Assembly: GCF_003008535.1 (NCBI RefSeq)
Contig: NZ_CP027666.1
Coordinates: forward strand, 868,001 to 932,000
Direction: 5' to 3'
Source of the DNA: Ottowia oryzae
GTDB taxonomy: Bacteria > Pseudomonadota > Gammaproteobacteria > Burkholderiales > Burkholderiaceae_C
DNA: 64,000 bases
In this document: in pieces, positions 50,381 through 58,060 of the stretch
How the letters are laid out: each line of letters opens with the position of its first letter
How positions within the stretch are numbered: the first letter of the stretch is position 1
Made by a program: the position numbers and the translations under genes
Notes under the pieces: model-generated
Told to the model about the DNA's origin: nothing
Database searches by the model: none
What the model saw: only the letters and a program-made list of their open reading frames with translations

Positions 50381-51154
50381 ATGAACTTCATTCGTTCCCT
50401 GCTGCACATGCTGTGGATGATCATCACGGTCATCCCCTGGGCGTTGCTGGTGGTCATCGTCGCGCCCTTTGCCAGCCAGAAGCTGGTCTACAAGCTGTGC
50501 TCTGGGTGGCTGCGGCACGCGGTCAATTCGGGGCAGCTGATCTTGGGCATTCGCAACCGCGTGACCGGGTTCGAGAACCTGCCCAAGGGTGAGCGCGACC
50601 CGGCGGTGCTGCTCGTCAAGCACCAGTCCACGTGGGAGACCTTCACCATGGTGGCGATCATGCCGCACCCGCTGGCCTTCGTTTTCAAGAAAGAGCTGCT
50701 GTACATCCCTTTCTTCGGCTGGGCCATGGGCCGGCTGGACATGATCCACATCGACCGCAGCCGCCGCACCGAAGCCTTCACGCGTGTGGTGCAGCAAGGG
50801 CGCGAGCTGCTGGCCAAGGGCGTGTGGGTGATCATGTTCCCCGAGGGCACGCGCATTCCGCGCGGTGAAAAGGGCCGCTACCAAAGCGGGGGCGCGCGCC
50901 TGGCCATCGAATGCGGCGCGCCCGTCATTCCCGTGGCCGTCACCTCGGCCAAATGCTGGCCGCGCAAGGCCTTCATCAAAAAGCCCGGCATCGTCGACAT
51001 TTCCATCGGCCCGGCCATTCCCAGCAAGGGCCGCAAACCCACCGAGCTGATGCGCGAGGCAGAGGAATGGATCGAGGCCGAAATGGTGCGCCTGGATCCA
51101 GAGGCCTACCCCAGCGGCCAGGCCAAGCTGTACACCAAGGCCAAGCCAGAGTAA
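50381..51154 (+). CDS. plsC: 1-acyl-sn-glycerol-3-phosphate acyltransferase PlsC
   Basis: A 257-residue inner-membrane acyltransferase making phosphatidic acid. The first helix is MLWMIITVIPWALLVVIV. The catalytic motif is KHQSTWE, an H-x4-E form of the usual H-x4-D, as in many beta-proteobacterial PlsC. The FPEGTRI substrate motif and VPVAVTSAK follow. It is part of the glyQS-gmhB-plsC-ygjP block. Confidence 0.93.
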   Translation: MNFIRSLLHMLWMIITVIPWALLVVIVAPFASQKLVYKLCSGWLRHAVNSGQLILGIRNRVTGFENLPKGERDPAVLLVKHQSTWETFTMVAIMPHPLAFVFKKELLYIPFFGWAMGRLDMIHIDRSRRTEAFTRVVQQGRELLAKGVWVIMFPEGTRIPRGEKGRYQSGGARLAIECGAPVIPVAVTSAKCWPRKAFIKKPGIVDISIGPAIPSKGRKPTELMREAEEWIEAEMVRLDPEAYPSGQAKLYTKAKPE

Positions 51155-51176
51155 CGCGGCCAAGGCAGGGCAAGCC

Positions 51177-52133
51177 ATGCTTCAAATGCTGCTGGACCTG
51201 TTCGACGACGCACGGCGGGTGCGCGCGCCGCAGGCTGGCGCAGCGGAAGATTCCAAGCCAGAAACGCCGCTGGCGCAGGTGGTTAGGGCGCCAGGCGCTC
51301 CGCAAATCGTAGCGAGTGCGCCACCCGTTGCCTTGGCCGACGCGGTGGCGCCCGCGCAGTTTGCGCACCCGCGCGCCAACCAGAGCATCCGCTTTGCGCA
51401 CGCGCAGGTGGCCTATGAGTTTCGGCGTGGCCAGCGCCGCACCATCGGCTTTCAGGTGGGGGCCGACGGTCTCACTGTCAGCGCCCCGCGCTGGACACCC
51501 ATGGCCGAGGTCGAAGCCGTGCTGCGCGCCAAAGAGCGCTGGATCGTCACCAAGCTGAGCGAAGCGCGCGAGCGCCATGCGCGCCTGGAATCGGCCCGCA
51601 TCGAATGGCGCGAAGGGGCGCAGCTGCCTTTTCTGGGCGAGCCCGTGGTGCTGGTGCTCGACCCGCGCCAGCGCCACGGCCGCGGCGGCGCCGTGCTCGT
51701 GCCGTCAGAGCCTGCGGGTGAAGGCGCAGGCGTCGCGCCCAGCCCGATGGCGCTGCACATCGGCCTGCCGCAGGCCGCTACCGCCCAGCAACTGCGCGAC
51801 ACCGTGCAGGCCTGGTTGATGCGCCAGGCGCGCCGCCTGTTCACCGAGCGGCTGGATCACTTTGCGCCCCAGCTGGGCGTGCAGTGGAAAAAGCTCAGCC
51901 TGTCTTCGGCCGACACCCGCTGGGGCAGCGCCAGCGCCGACGGCTCGATCCGCCTGAACTGGCGCCTGATCCACTTTCGCCTGCCGGTCATCGACTACGT
52001 GGTGGTGCACGAGTTGGCGCACCTGCGCGAGATGAACCACAGCCCGCGCTTTTGGCAGCACGTGGAAGACGTGCTGCCCGACTACGCTGACCGGCGCGAG
52101 CAGCTCAAGGGCGAACCGGTGCCGCGCTGGTAG
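51177..52133 (+). CDS. YgjP-like (DUF45) zinc metallopeptidase-type protein
   Basis: A 318-residue protein of the SprT/YgjP (DUF45) family. The C-terminal domain has the gluzincin-type HELAHLREMNHSPRFW, with HExxH and a third His. A TRWGSASADGSIRLNWRL segment precedes it, as in YgjP. An insert of about 60 residues after position 20 includes a repeat-derived piece (PETPLAQVVRAPGAPQIVA). It follows plsC in one transcript. Confidence 0.88.
   Translation: MLQMLLDLFDDARRVRAPQAGAAEDSKPETPLAQVVRAPGAPQIVASAPPVALADAVAPAQFAHPRANQSIRFAHAQVAYEFRRGQRRTIGFQVGADGLTVSAPRWTPMAEVEAVLRAKERWIVTKLSEARERHARLESARIEWREGAQLPFLGEPVVLVLDPRQRHGRGGAVLVPSEPAGEGAGVAPSPMALHIGLPQAATAQQLRDTVQAWLMRQARRLFTERLDHFAPQLGVQWKKLSLSSADTRWGSASADGSIRLNWRLIHFRLPVIDYVVVHELAHLREMNHSPRFWQHVEDVLPDYADRREQLKGEPVPRW
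51250..51314 (+). repeat. Dispersed palindromic repeat, copy 20 (inside the YgjP-like gene)
   Basis: GATTCCAAGCCAGAAACGCC, GCTGGCGCAGGTGGTTAGGG, CGCCAGGCGCTCCGCAAAT. In frame, it encodes a Pro/Ala-rich N-terminal insert. Confidence 0.65.
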
Positions 52134-52155
52134 GCGCGGGCTGGATGCGCGCGCG

Positions 52156-52977
52156 TCAGGTGTACTTGCCGGTGAGCCCGCCGTCCACCACCAGTTCGGT
52201 GCCGGTCACGTAGGCGGCGGCATCCGAGGCCAGGAAGGCGCAGGCGTGCGCCACGTCCCAGGCGCTGCCCATGCGGCCCAGGGGCACCTGCCGGCCGCGC
52301 GCCGCGCGCGCCTCCTCCAGGTTGTCGGAGAACATCTTGGCCACCGTGCCGGCGATGCGCGGCGTGTCTATCAGGCCGGGCACCACCGTGTTGGCGCGCA
52401 CGCCCTGCGCCGCGTACTGCTGCGCCAGCATGCGTGTGAACTGCACCACCGCCGCCTTGGTCACGCTGTAGGCCAGATGCGGGTAGCCCACATAGCGCAG
52501 CCCGGCCACCGAGGAGATCGCGATGACCGCGCCGCGCCGGCGCGCCAGCATGTCCGGCAGCGCCTGCTGCACGCACAGCAGCAGGCTGCCCACGTTGGCC
52601 GCGTGGATGCGCGCGAAGTCGTCGGCGCTGGTCTCCAGCGGGCCACCGGTCTGGCCTATGCCGACGTTGTGGTGCAGCACGTCGATGGGCCCGAAATGCG
52701 CGCGTGCCTCGGCAAAGAGGCGCTGCACGTCGGCCTCGATCGCCACGTCGCCCACCAGGGTGTACGCATGACCGCCTTCGGCGCGGATCAGGGCCGTGGT
52801 CTCCTGTGCCGAGGCGGCGTCGCGGTCGGCCACGCACACGCGCGCGCCCTGGCGCGCGTAGGTCACGCAGGCGGCGCGGCCGATGCTCCAGCCGGGCGCG
52901 GCCGAGCCACCTCCGGCCACGAACACCACGCGGCCCGTGAGGTCGGTGGGCAGCGCGGGGGGCGGGTTGGCGCTCAT
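52156..52977 (-). CDS. SDR-family oxidoreductase, distal gene
   Basis: A 273-residue short-chain dehydrogenase. The NAD(P) motif is an unusual GGGSAAPGWSIGRA, close to the TGGGSGIG pattern. The catalytic Tyr-Lys pair is in AYSVTKAAV, with Ser in VIAISSVAGL. The C-terminal VTGTELVVDGGLTGKYT is complete. Its ATG overlaps the stop of the previous SDR (ATGA), so it is the last gene of the IclR-linked operon. It probably oxidises a hydroxyacyl or alcohol intermediate; the substrate is unknown. Confidence 0.88.
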   Translation of the reverse strand: MSANPPPALPTDLTGRVVFVAGGGSAAPGWSIGRAACVTYARQGARVCVADRDAASAQETTALIRAEGGHAYTLVGDVAIEADVQRLFAEARAHFGPIDVLHHNVGIGQTGGPLETSADDFARIHAANVGSLLLCVQQALPDMLARRRGAVIAISSVAGLRYVGYPHLAYSVTKAAVVQFTRMLAQQYAAQGVRANTVVPGLIDTPRIAGTVAKMFSDNLEEARAARGRQVPLGRMGSAWDVAHACAFLASDAAAYVTGTELVVDGGLTGKYT

Positions 52978-53708
52978 GGCGCCAGCCCCACGGTCATGCC
53001 GCCGCACACGTAGAGCACCTGGCCCGTGGTGAAGCCCGCGCGCGCGTCCAGCAGCGAGGCCACCTGGTGCGCGACCTCCTGCGGCTGGCCCATGCGCCGC
53101 ACCGGAATCGTGTCCAGGATGCGCTGCGTCGCGGGCGCGCCGGGCGGGTTCACGCGCTCGAACAGCGCGGTGGCGATGGGGCCGGGGCCGACGGCGTTGA
53201 CCGTGATGCCGTCGGCCGCCAGCTCCAGCGCCAGCGTGCGCGTGAGACCGTGCAGCGCCGCCTTGCTGGCCGAGTAGGCGATGCGTTCGCCCTTGCCCAG
53301 CGCCGCGCGGCTGGAGATGTTGACGATGCGCCCGAAGCGCGCCGCGCGCATGGCCGGCACCACGGCCTGCACGCAGGCGATGGAGGCGGCCACGTTGAGC
53401 GCCATCACGGCCTGCAGATCGGCGCGGCGAACCGCATCGATCGCGGCCGGCCGCACGATGCCCGCGTTGTTGACCAGCCGCGTGATGGCCCGGCCCTGCG
53501 TGGCTTGTGCCAGGGCCTGGCCCAGCGCCGCCTCGTCCAGCAGGTCGACCGCGATATGGGTCTCGTGCGGGCTGGCCGCGGCGGGCGCGGCGATGTCCAG
53601 GTTGACCACGTGCAGCCCGTCCATGACCAGGCGCTCCAGGATGGCGCGGCCGATGCCGCTGCTGGCGCCCGTGACAAGGGCGACTTCGCGTCCGGTGCCG
53701 CTGTTCAT
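52974..53708 (-). CDS. SDR-family oxidoreductase (FabG-like)
   Basis: A 244-residue short-chain dehydrogenase. The cofactor motif TGASSGIGRA and LVNNAGIVRP are intact, with catalytic Ser in IVNISSRAAL and Tyr-Lys in IAYSASKAAL. The C-terminal GQVLYVCGGMTVGLAP is typical of 3-oxoacyl-ACP reductase-like members. Overlaps with both neighbours (ATGA on each side) show tight co-translation in the operon. Confidence 0.9.
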   Translation of the reverse strand: MNSGTGREVALVTGASSGIGRAILERLVMDGLHVVNLDIAAPAAASPHETHIAVDLLDEAALGQALAQATQGRAITRLVNNAGIVRPAAIDAVRRADLQAVMALNVAASIACVQAVVPAMRAARFGRIVNISSRAALGKGERIAYSASKAALHGLTRTLALELAADGITVNAVGPGPIATALFERVNPPGAPATQRILDTIPVRRMGQPQEVAHQVASLLDARAGFTTGQVLYVCGGMTVGLAP

Positions 53709-54487
53709 GCCTGTGCCTTGCCGGCCTGGCCCACGTAGGGAATGGCATGCTCCACCGTGTCCCAGATGAAGCGCCCCGATGGGCTGCGCTGCTCTTCCAC
53801 CACGTGCGCCACCAGGCCCGCCGCGCGCGAGATGACGGCAAAGCCGCGCATCACCTCGGTGGGCACGCCGATCTCGCCCAGCACCGCCGCGACGGCGCCG
53901 GTGGCGTTGATCGTGATCGGGCGGCCCCAGGCCGCGTCCACCGCGCCCGACAGCATGTGCAGCGCGCGCAGATGGCGCCCGGCCAGCTCCGGTTCGGCGC
54001 CGGCCAGCTCCAGCAGCTTGTAGGCGCGCGGGTCCACCGGCTTGTGCAGATGGTGGCCGAAGCCCGGCATGGCCTTCTTGTCGGCGCGGTGCTGGCGCGC
54101 GATGGCCAGCGCTTCGGCCTCGGGGTCCGGCGCGGCCAGGATGCGGTCGAGCAGGCGCGAACAGTTCTCCATCGTGCCCACGAAGGAGCTGCCCACCGCC
54201 AGCAGGCCCGCGCTCACCGCGCCCTGCAGGTTTTCGGGCGCGCTCATGTAGACCAGCCGGGTGGCGATGGCACTGGGCGTGAGGCCGTGCTCCATCAGCA
54301 CGATCAGCACCACGTCGGTGATGCGCATGTCCACCGGGCGCGGCGTGCGCCCGAGGATCTGCATCAGCATCACCTCGGTGAACGTCTTCTTGCCCATCAG
54401 GTCCTGCACCAGGTCGGCGTCGCCGTAGTGCAGGCTGGTCAGCGTGTGCGTGCACAACCGGGTGGTCGGGGTGGCGCTGGTGTTCAT
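53705..54487 (-). CDS. Citryl-CoA lyase-like protein (citrate synthase fold)
   Basis: A 260-residue protein of the citrate synthase superfamily but of the short form, like citryl-CoA lyase, which splits citryl-CoA to acetyl-CoA and oxaloacetate. The conserved GFGHHLHKPVDPRAYK (His of the active site) and TINATGAVAAVLGEIG are present. The ending LVAHVVEEQRSPSGRF corresponds to the CoA-binding end of the fold. Start at 54487 with AAGGAG. It lies between a CoA ligase and two dehydrogenases, so it may cleave a different acyl-CoA of citrate type. Confidence 0.8.
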   Translation of the reverse strand: MNTSATPTTRLCTHTLTSLHYGDADLVQDLMGKKTFTEVMLMQILGRTPRPVDMRITDVVLIVLMEHGLTPSAIATRLVYMSAPENLQGAVSAGLLAVGSSFVGTMENCSRLLDRILAAPDPEAEALAIARQHRADKKAMPGFGHHLHKPVDPRAYKLLELAGAEPELAGRHLRALHMLSGAVDAAWGRPITINATGAVAAVLGEIGVPTEVMRGFAVISRAAGLVAHVVEEQRSPSGRFIWDTVEHAIPYVGQAGKAQA

Positions 54488-54509
54488 TTCGGTCTCCTTC
54501 ATGGGTTTT

Positions 54510-56018
54510 TCAGGGTTTGGCCAGTGCCAGTTCGCGCACCGCGGACTTGAGCACCTTGCCCACGGTCGAGCGCGGCAGACTGTCGTGGAAGTGGATGCGC
54601 TTGGGTGTCTGCACCGGGCCCAGGCGCTCGCGCACGAAGGCGATCAGCTCGGCCTCGCTGGCCTGCTGGCCGGGGCGCAGCTGCACGGCGGCCTGCACCG
54701 TTTCGCCCCACTTGTCGTCGGGCAGGCCGAACACCGCGCACTCGTGCACGGCCGGGTGCTGGCCCAGCGCGTTCTCCACGTCCACGGGGTAGACGTTGAA
54801 GCCGCCCGTGATCACCAGGTCCTTGAGCCGGTCCTTCAGGTACAGAAAGCCGCGTTCGTCGATCAGGCCGCGGTCGCCGGTGTGCAGCCAGCCATCGACC
54901 AGCGTCTCGGCGGTCTTGTCGGGCAGGCGCCAGTAGCCCGTCATCAGAAGGTCGCCGCGCGCCACCACTTCCCCGACTTCCCCTGCGGGCAGCAGCCGGC
55001 CGTCCGGCGCCATGACCGCCACGTCGCTGAACCAGGTGGCGCGGCCGACGGCGGCCAGGTTGCGTTCGTCGTCGAAATCTTCCGGCCGCAGCACGGTCAG
55101 AATCTGCGGCGCCTCGGTCTGGCCGTAGGTGGTGCCCAGCACCGGGCCGAAGAAGGCGCGCACTTCCCGGATCTTTTCGGCCGGCATGGGGGCGCCGCCG
55201 TAGATCAAGCGGCGCAGCTTCGGGTAGTCGGCGCGGCTGGCGCCGGGCAGCGCCATCAGCATGTAGACCAGCGTCGGCGGCATGAAGCAGACGGTGCCAC
55301 CGCGTTCGCGGAACGTGGTGCGCACGGCCTCGGCGCCCGCGCCTTCCATCACGACGTGGCAACCGCCCTGGGCGAGGATCGGCAGGACATAGGTCGAGGT
55401 GCCGTGCGTGATCGGCGCGGCCAGCACGTAGCGGTCGTTCTCGTCGAAGCCCCAGGCATGGATCTGGTTGACGATGTTCGCCATCCAGGCGCGGTAGGGT
55501 TGCATCACGCCCTTGGGCGCGCCGGTGGTGCCGCCGGTGAACTTGATGGCCTGCGTCGCATCGCCCGGCAGGTCCAGCCGGGGCTGCGGCGCACCGGCGT
55601 GCCGGCTTTCCAGTTCGCGCAACGTGGTGGTGCCTGGCTGCGGCTCGGCCGCGGTGCGTACGCGCGCGCCCGGTGCCCCGTCCAGCAGCCCGGCATAGGC
55701 GTCGTCCAGCACGAGGATCGAGGGCTCGGTGGCGTCGATGATGCGGCGCAGCTCCGGCCGGGTGCTCTTGGGGTTCAGCGGCACCCAGACCTTGCCGCAG
55801 GCCAGCACGGCGAGCAGCACGGCCAGGTGCTCGGCGCTGTTGCCCGCGCAGACGCCCACGCGGCTTTGCGGGCTGGGGTCCAACGCGGTGAGTCCGGCGG
55901 CCAGCGCCGTCACGCGCGCGGCCAGCGTGTCGTAGCGGATGCGGCTGCCGGGCGCATCGATGGCGATGCGCTCGGGCCACCGCCGGGCCGCGCGCCAGAA
56001 GAAGTCGATGGGGTACAT
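54510..56018 (-). CDS. AMP-dependent acyl-CoA synthetase/ligase
   Basis: A 502-residue ANL-superfamily ligase that joins a carboxylic acid to CoA through an acyl-AMP. The AMP-binding motif is KFTGGTTGAPKG, followed by YGQTEAPQI, the LHTGDRGLID core, and the C-terminal RLKDLVITGGFNVYPVDVEN hinge with PRSTVGKVLK. The substrate could be an aliphatic or aromatic acid. The gene follows the Bug binding protein and precedes the lyase, so it probably activates the imported acid. Confidence 0.9.
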   Translation of the reverse strand: MYPIDFFWRAARRWPERIAIDAPGSRIRYDTLAARVTALAAGLTALDPSPQSRVGVCAGNSAEHLAVLLAVLACGKVWVPLNPKSTRPELRRIIDATEPSILVLDDAYAGLLDGAPGARVRTAAEPQPGTTTLRELESRHAGAPQPRLDLPGDATQAIKFTGGTTGAPKGVMQPYRAWMANIVNQIHAWGFDENDRYVLAAPITHGTSTYVLPILAQGGCHVVMEGAGAEAVRTTFRERGGTVCFMPPTLVYMLMALPGASRADYPKLRRLIYGGAPMPAEKIREVRAFFGPVLGTTYGQTEAPQILTVLRPEDFDDERNLAAVGRATWFSDVAVMAPDGRLLPAGEVGEVVARGDLLMTGYWRLPDKTAETLVDGWLHTGDRGLIDERGFLYLKDRLKDLVITGGFNVYPVDVENALGQHPAVHECAVFGLPDDKWGETVQAAVQLRPGQQASEAELIAFVRERLGPVQTPKRIHFHDSLPRSTVGKVLKSAVRELALAKP

Positions 56019-56039
56019 GAGGCTGCGTCCTTCCTGTCG

Positions 56040-57041
56040 TTATTGGGCAGAGACACCCGCCGCCTTGACCACCTCGCGCCAGCGCTGCAGCTCGGCGCCC
56101 GCGAACTTGCGCGCGTCTTCCGGGGTGCCGCCTGCGGGCGTGGCGGCCATCTCGGCGAGGCGCTGGCGCACGTCCGGCTGGGCCAGCACCTTGTTCAGGG
56201 CCGCGTTGAGCTGCTCGATGATGGCCGGCGGTGTGCCGGCCGGCGCCGACAGTGCAAACCAAGACTGCACATCGAAGCCAGGATAGCCGGACTCGATCAT
56301 CGTCGGCACCTCCGGCAGCAGCGCCGAACGCTGCGCGCTCGTGATGGCGATGGCGCGCAGCTTGCCTGCCTTCACGTGGGGCAGGGCGGAGGGCGTGTTG
56401 TCGAACATCGAATCCACCTGGCCGCCGATCAGGTCGGTGACTGCGGGCGCACTGCCCTTGTAGGGCACGTGCAGCATGTTCAGCTTGGAGCGCATCTTGA
56501 ACATCTCGCCCGACAGGTGAATCGACGAGCCGCTGCCCGAGGACGCGAAGGTGATGCCGTTCTTCGATTCCTTGGCATAGCGGATGTAGTCGGCCAGGCT
56601 GCGGATCGGCAGCGCCGGGTTAACCACCAGGATGTTGGGGATCTTGGCGATGAGACCGATCAGATCGAAATCCTTCACCGGGTCGTAGCCCAGCTTGCTG
56701 TACAGCGTCGCGTTGATGGTGTTGGCAATCGTGTAGACGTACAGCGTGTAGCCATCGGGCGCCGCGCGGGCCACCAGTTCGGCGCCCAGGTTGCTGTTGG
56801 CGCCGGCGCGGTTGTCCACGATCACGGGCTGGCCCAGCTGCTCGCCCAGCTTGACGGCGATCAGGCGCGCGATCACATCCGTGGCGCCGCCGGCCGCGTA
56901 CCCGACGACCAGCCTGACAGGCTTGGTCGGCCAGGCGCCGGGCTGCGCCTGCAGCGGCAGCGCGACGGCGCATGCCGCGGCGGTGGCGGCGAGGGCGAGC
57001 ACGCGGCGGCGTGCCGCCGAGGGGGCGGAAAAGGCGTTCAT
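56040..57041 (-). CDS. Bug (TctC-family) periplasmic substrate-binding protein
   Basis: A 333-residue tripartite tricarboxylate transporter receptor. The signal peptide covers about 1-34 (ending LQAQ). The mature start WPTKPVRLVVGYAAGGATDVIARLIA is the Bug signature, followed by VDNRAGANSNLGAE and the DGYTLY segment. The C-terminal PAGTPPAIIEQLNAAL and GGTPEDARKF are typical. GGAGACA precedes the start at 57041. The substrate is unknown, and no membrane TctA/TctB genes are adjacent, so it may share a transporter encoded elsewhere. Confidence 0.92.
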   Translation of the reverse strand: MNAFSAPSAARRRVLALAATAAACAVALPLQAQPGAWPTKPVRLVVGYAAGGATDVIARLIAVKLGEQLGQPVIVDNRAGANSNLGAELVARAAPDGYTLYVYTIANTINATLYSKLGYDPVKDFDLIGLIAKIPNILVVNPALPIRSLADYIRYAKESKNGITFASSGSGSSIHLSGEMFKMRSKLNMLHVPYKGSAPAVTDLIGGQVDSMFDNTPSALPHVKAGKLRAIAITSAQRSALLPEVPTMIESGYPGFDVQSWFALSAPAGTPPAIIEQLNAALNKVLAQPDVRQRLAEMAATPAGGTPEDARKFAGAELQRWREVVKAAGVSAQ

Positions 57042-57142
57042 GAAAATGTCTCCGTTTATGGTGAGTAAGGAACGGTCTGGCGCCCGCCGTGCGTGCTGCG
57101 GCACACTGCGCAGCGATGGGCGTCCACGGAGAATTCTTCAAG

Positions 57143-57958
57143 ATGCGGCAGGCAAACACGAACGAAAACGTCCACCAGGCGGACATTCCAGCGCCACCCG
57201 GCCTGGCCGAGGCGGCGGACGGGCGCACGCTCAGGCGCGGTCTGCGCCTGCTGGACGCGCTGCAGGCCGCCGGCGACGAGGGCTTGCGCGTGGTGGACCT
57301 GTGCCGCGCCACCGGGCTGGAACGCGCCACCGTGCACCGGCTGCTGGACATACTGCAGGACAGCGGCTACGCCCAGCGCAGCGGGCGCTTCCGCTACGGC
57401 CCCGGGGCCAGGCTTCAGGGCGGCGCGCCGGCGCGGGTGCTGCCGAACATGGCGGTGCGGCTGCTGCCCGTGCTGGCGCGCGTGAGCCAGACGTGCGGCG
57501 ACGCCGCCTTTGCCGTGGTGCGCGAGGGCCCGCTCTCACACTGCATTGCGCGCCACGTGGGCACCCACCCGGTTCAGGTGCTGGTCATCCAGGTGGGCAC
57601 GCGCCAGCCGCTGGGGGTGGGGGCTGCCGGCCTGGCGCTGCTGGCCGCCCTGCCCGATGCCGAGGTGCAGGCGGTGGTGGCGGCCAACGCGCCGCAGCTG
57701 CCACGCTATGGCGGCATGACGCCCGAGCGCCAGCACATCCTGGTGCGCGCGACGCGCGAGCGCGGCTGGTCGGTGGTGGGCAACCACGCCACGCGCGACG
57801 TGCTCGGCGTCGGCATGGCGGTGCACGACGAGCGCGGCGAGCCGGTGGCGGCGATCAGCGTGGCCTCCACGCTGGCGCGCATGCCGCGCCAGCGCCAGCA
57901 GATGATCGCGCGCGCCTGCCGCGAAGGGCTGCGCGCCCTGTACGGTGGCGCAAGCTGA
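57143..57958 (+). CDS. IclR-family transcriptional regulator
   Basis: A 271-residue regulator. The N-terminal winged helix covers about 25-80 (RRGLRLLDALQAAGDEGLRVVDLCRATGLERATVHRLLDILQD). The effector domain has the PLGVGAAGLALLAAL and VGMAVHDERGEPVAAISVA segments. The start at 57143 is chosen; ATGs at 57089 and 57116 add a short leader. It is divergent from the Bug-ligase-lyase-SDR operon, which it probably controls. Confidence 0.92.
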   Translation: MRQANTNENVHQADIPAPPGLAEAADGRTLRRGLRLLDALQAAGDEGLRVVDLCRATGLERATVHRLLDILQDSGYAQRSGRFRYGPGARLQGGAPARVLPNMAVRLLPVLARVSQTCGDAAFAVVREGPLSHCIARHVGTHPVQVLVIQVGTRQPLGVGAAGLALLAALPDAEVQAVVAANAPQLPRYGGMTPERQHILVRATRERGWSVVGNHATRDVLGVGMAVHDERGEPVAAISVASTLARMPRQRQQMIARACREGLRALYGGAS

Positions 57959-58005
57959 TCCCGGGCGCGGTGTTCTGCCGCCCGGCCGCAGCAGCCGTGT
58001 TTTGT

Positions 58006-58060
58006 TGCCAATTTGCGCCCCAGCGCCCGCTGGATGCGCGCCGGCAGCTATGTTTATGAG
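58006..58060 (+). repeat. Dispersed palindromic repeat, copy 21
   Basis: TTGCCAATTTGCGCCCCAGC, GCCCGCTGGATGCGCGCCGG, CAGCTATGTTTATGA. It lies in the convergent gap between the IclR and kinase genes, and its end contains the stop codon of the kinase gene. Confidence 0.85.
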
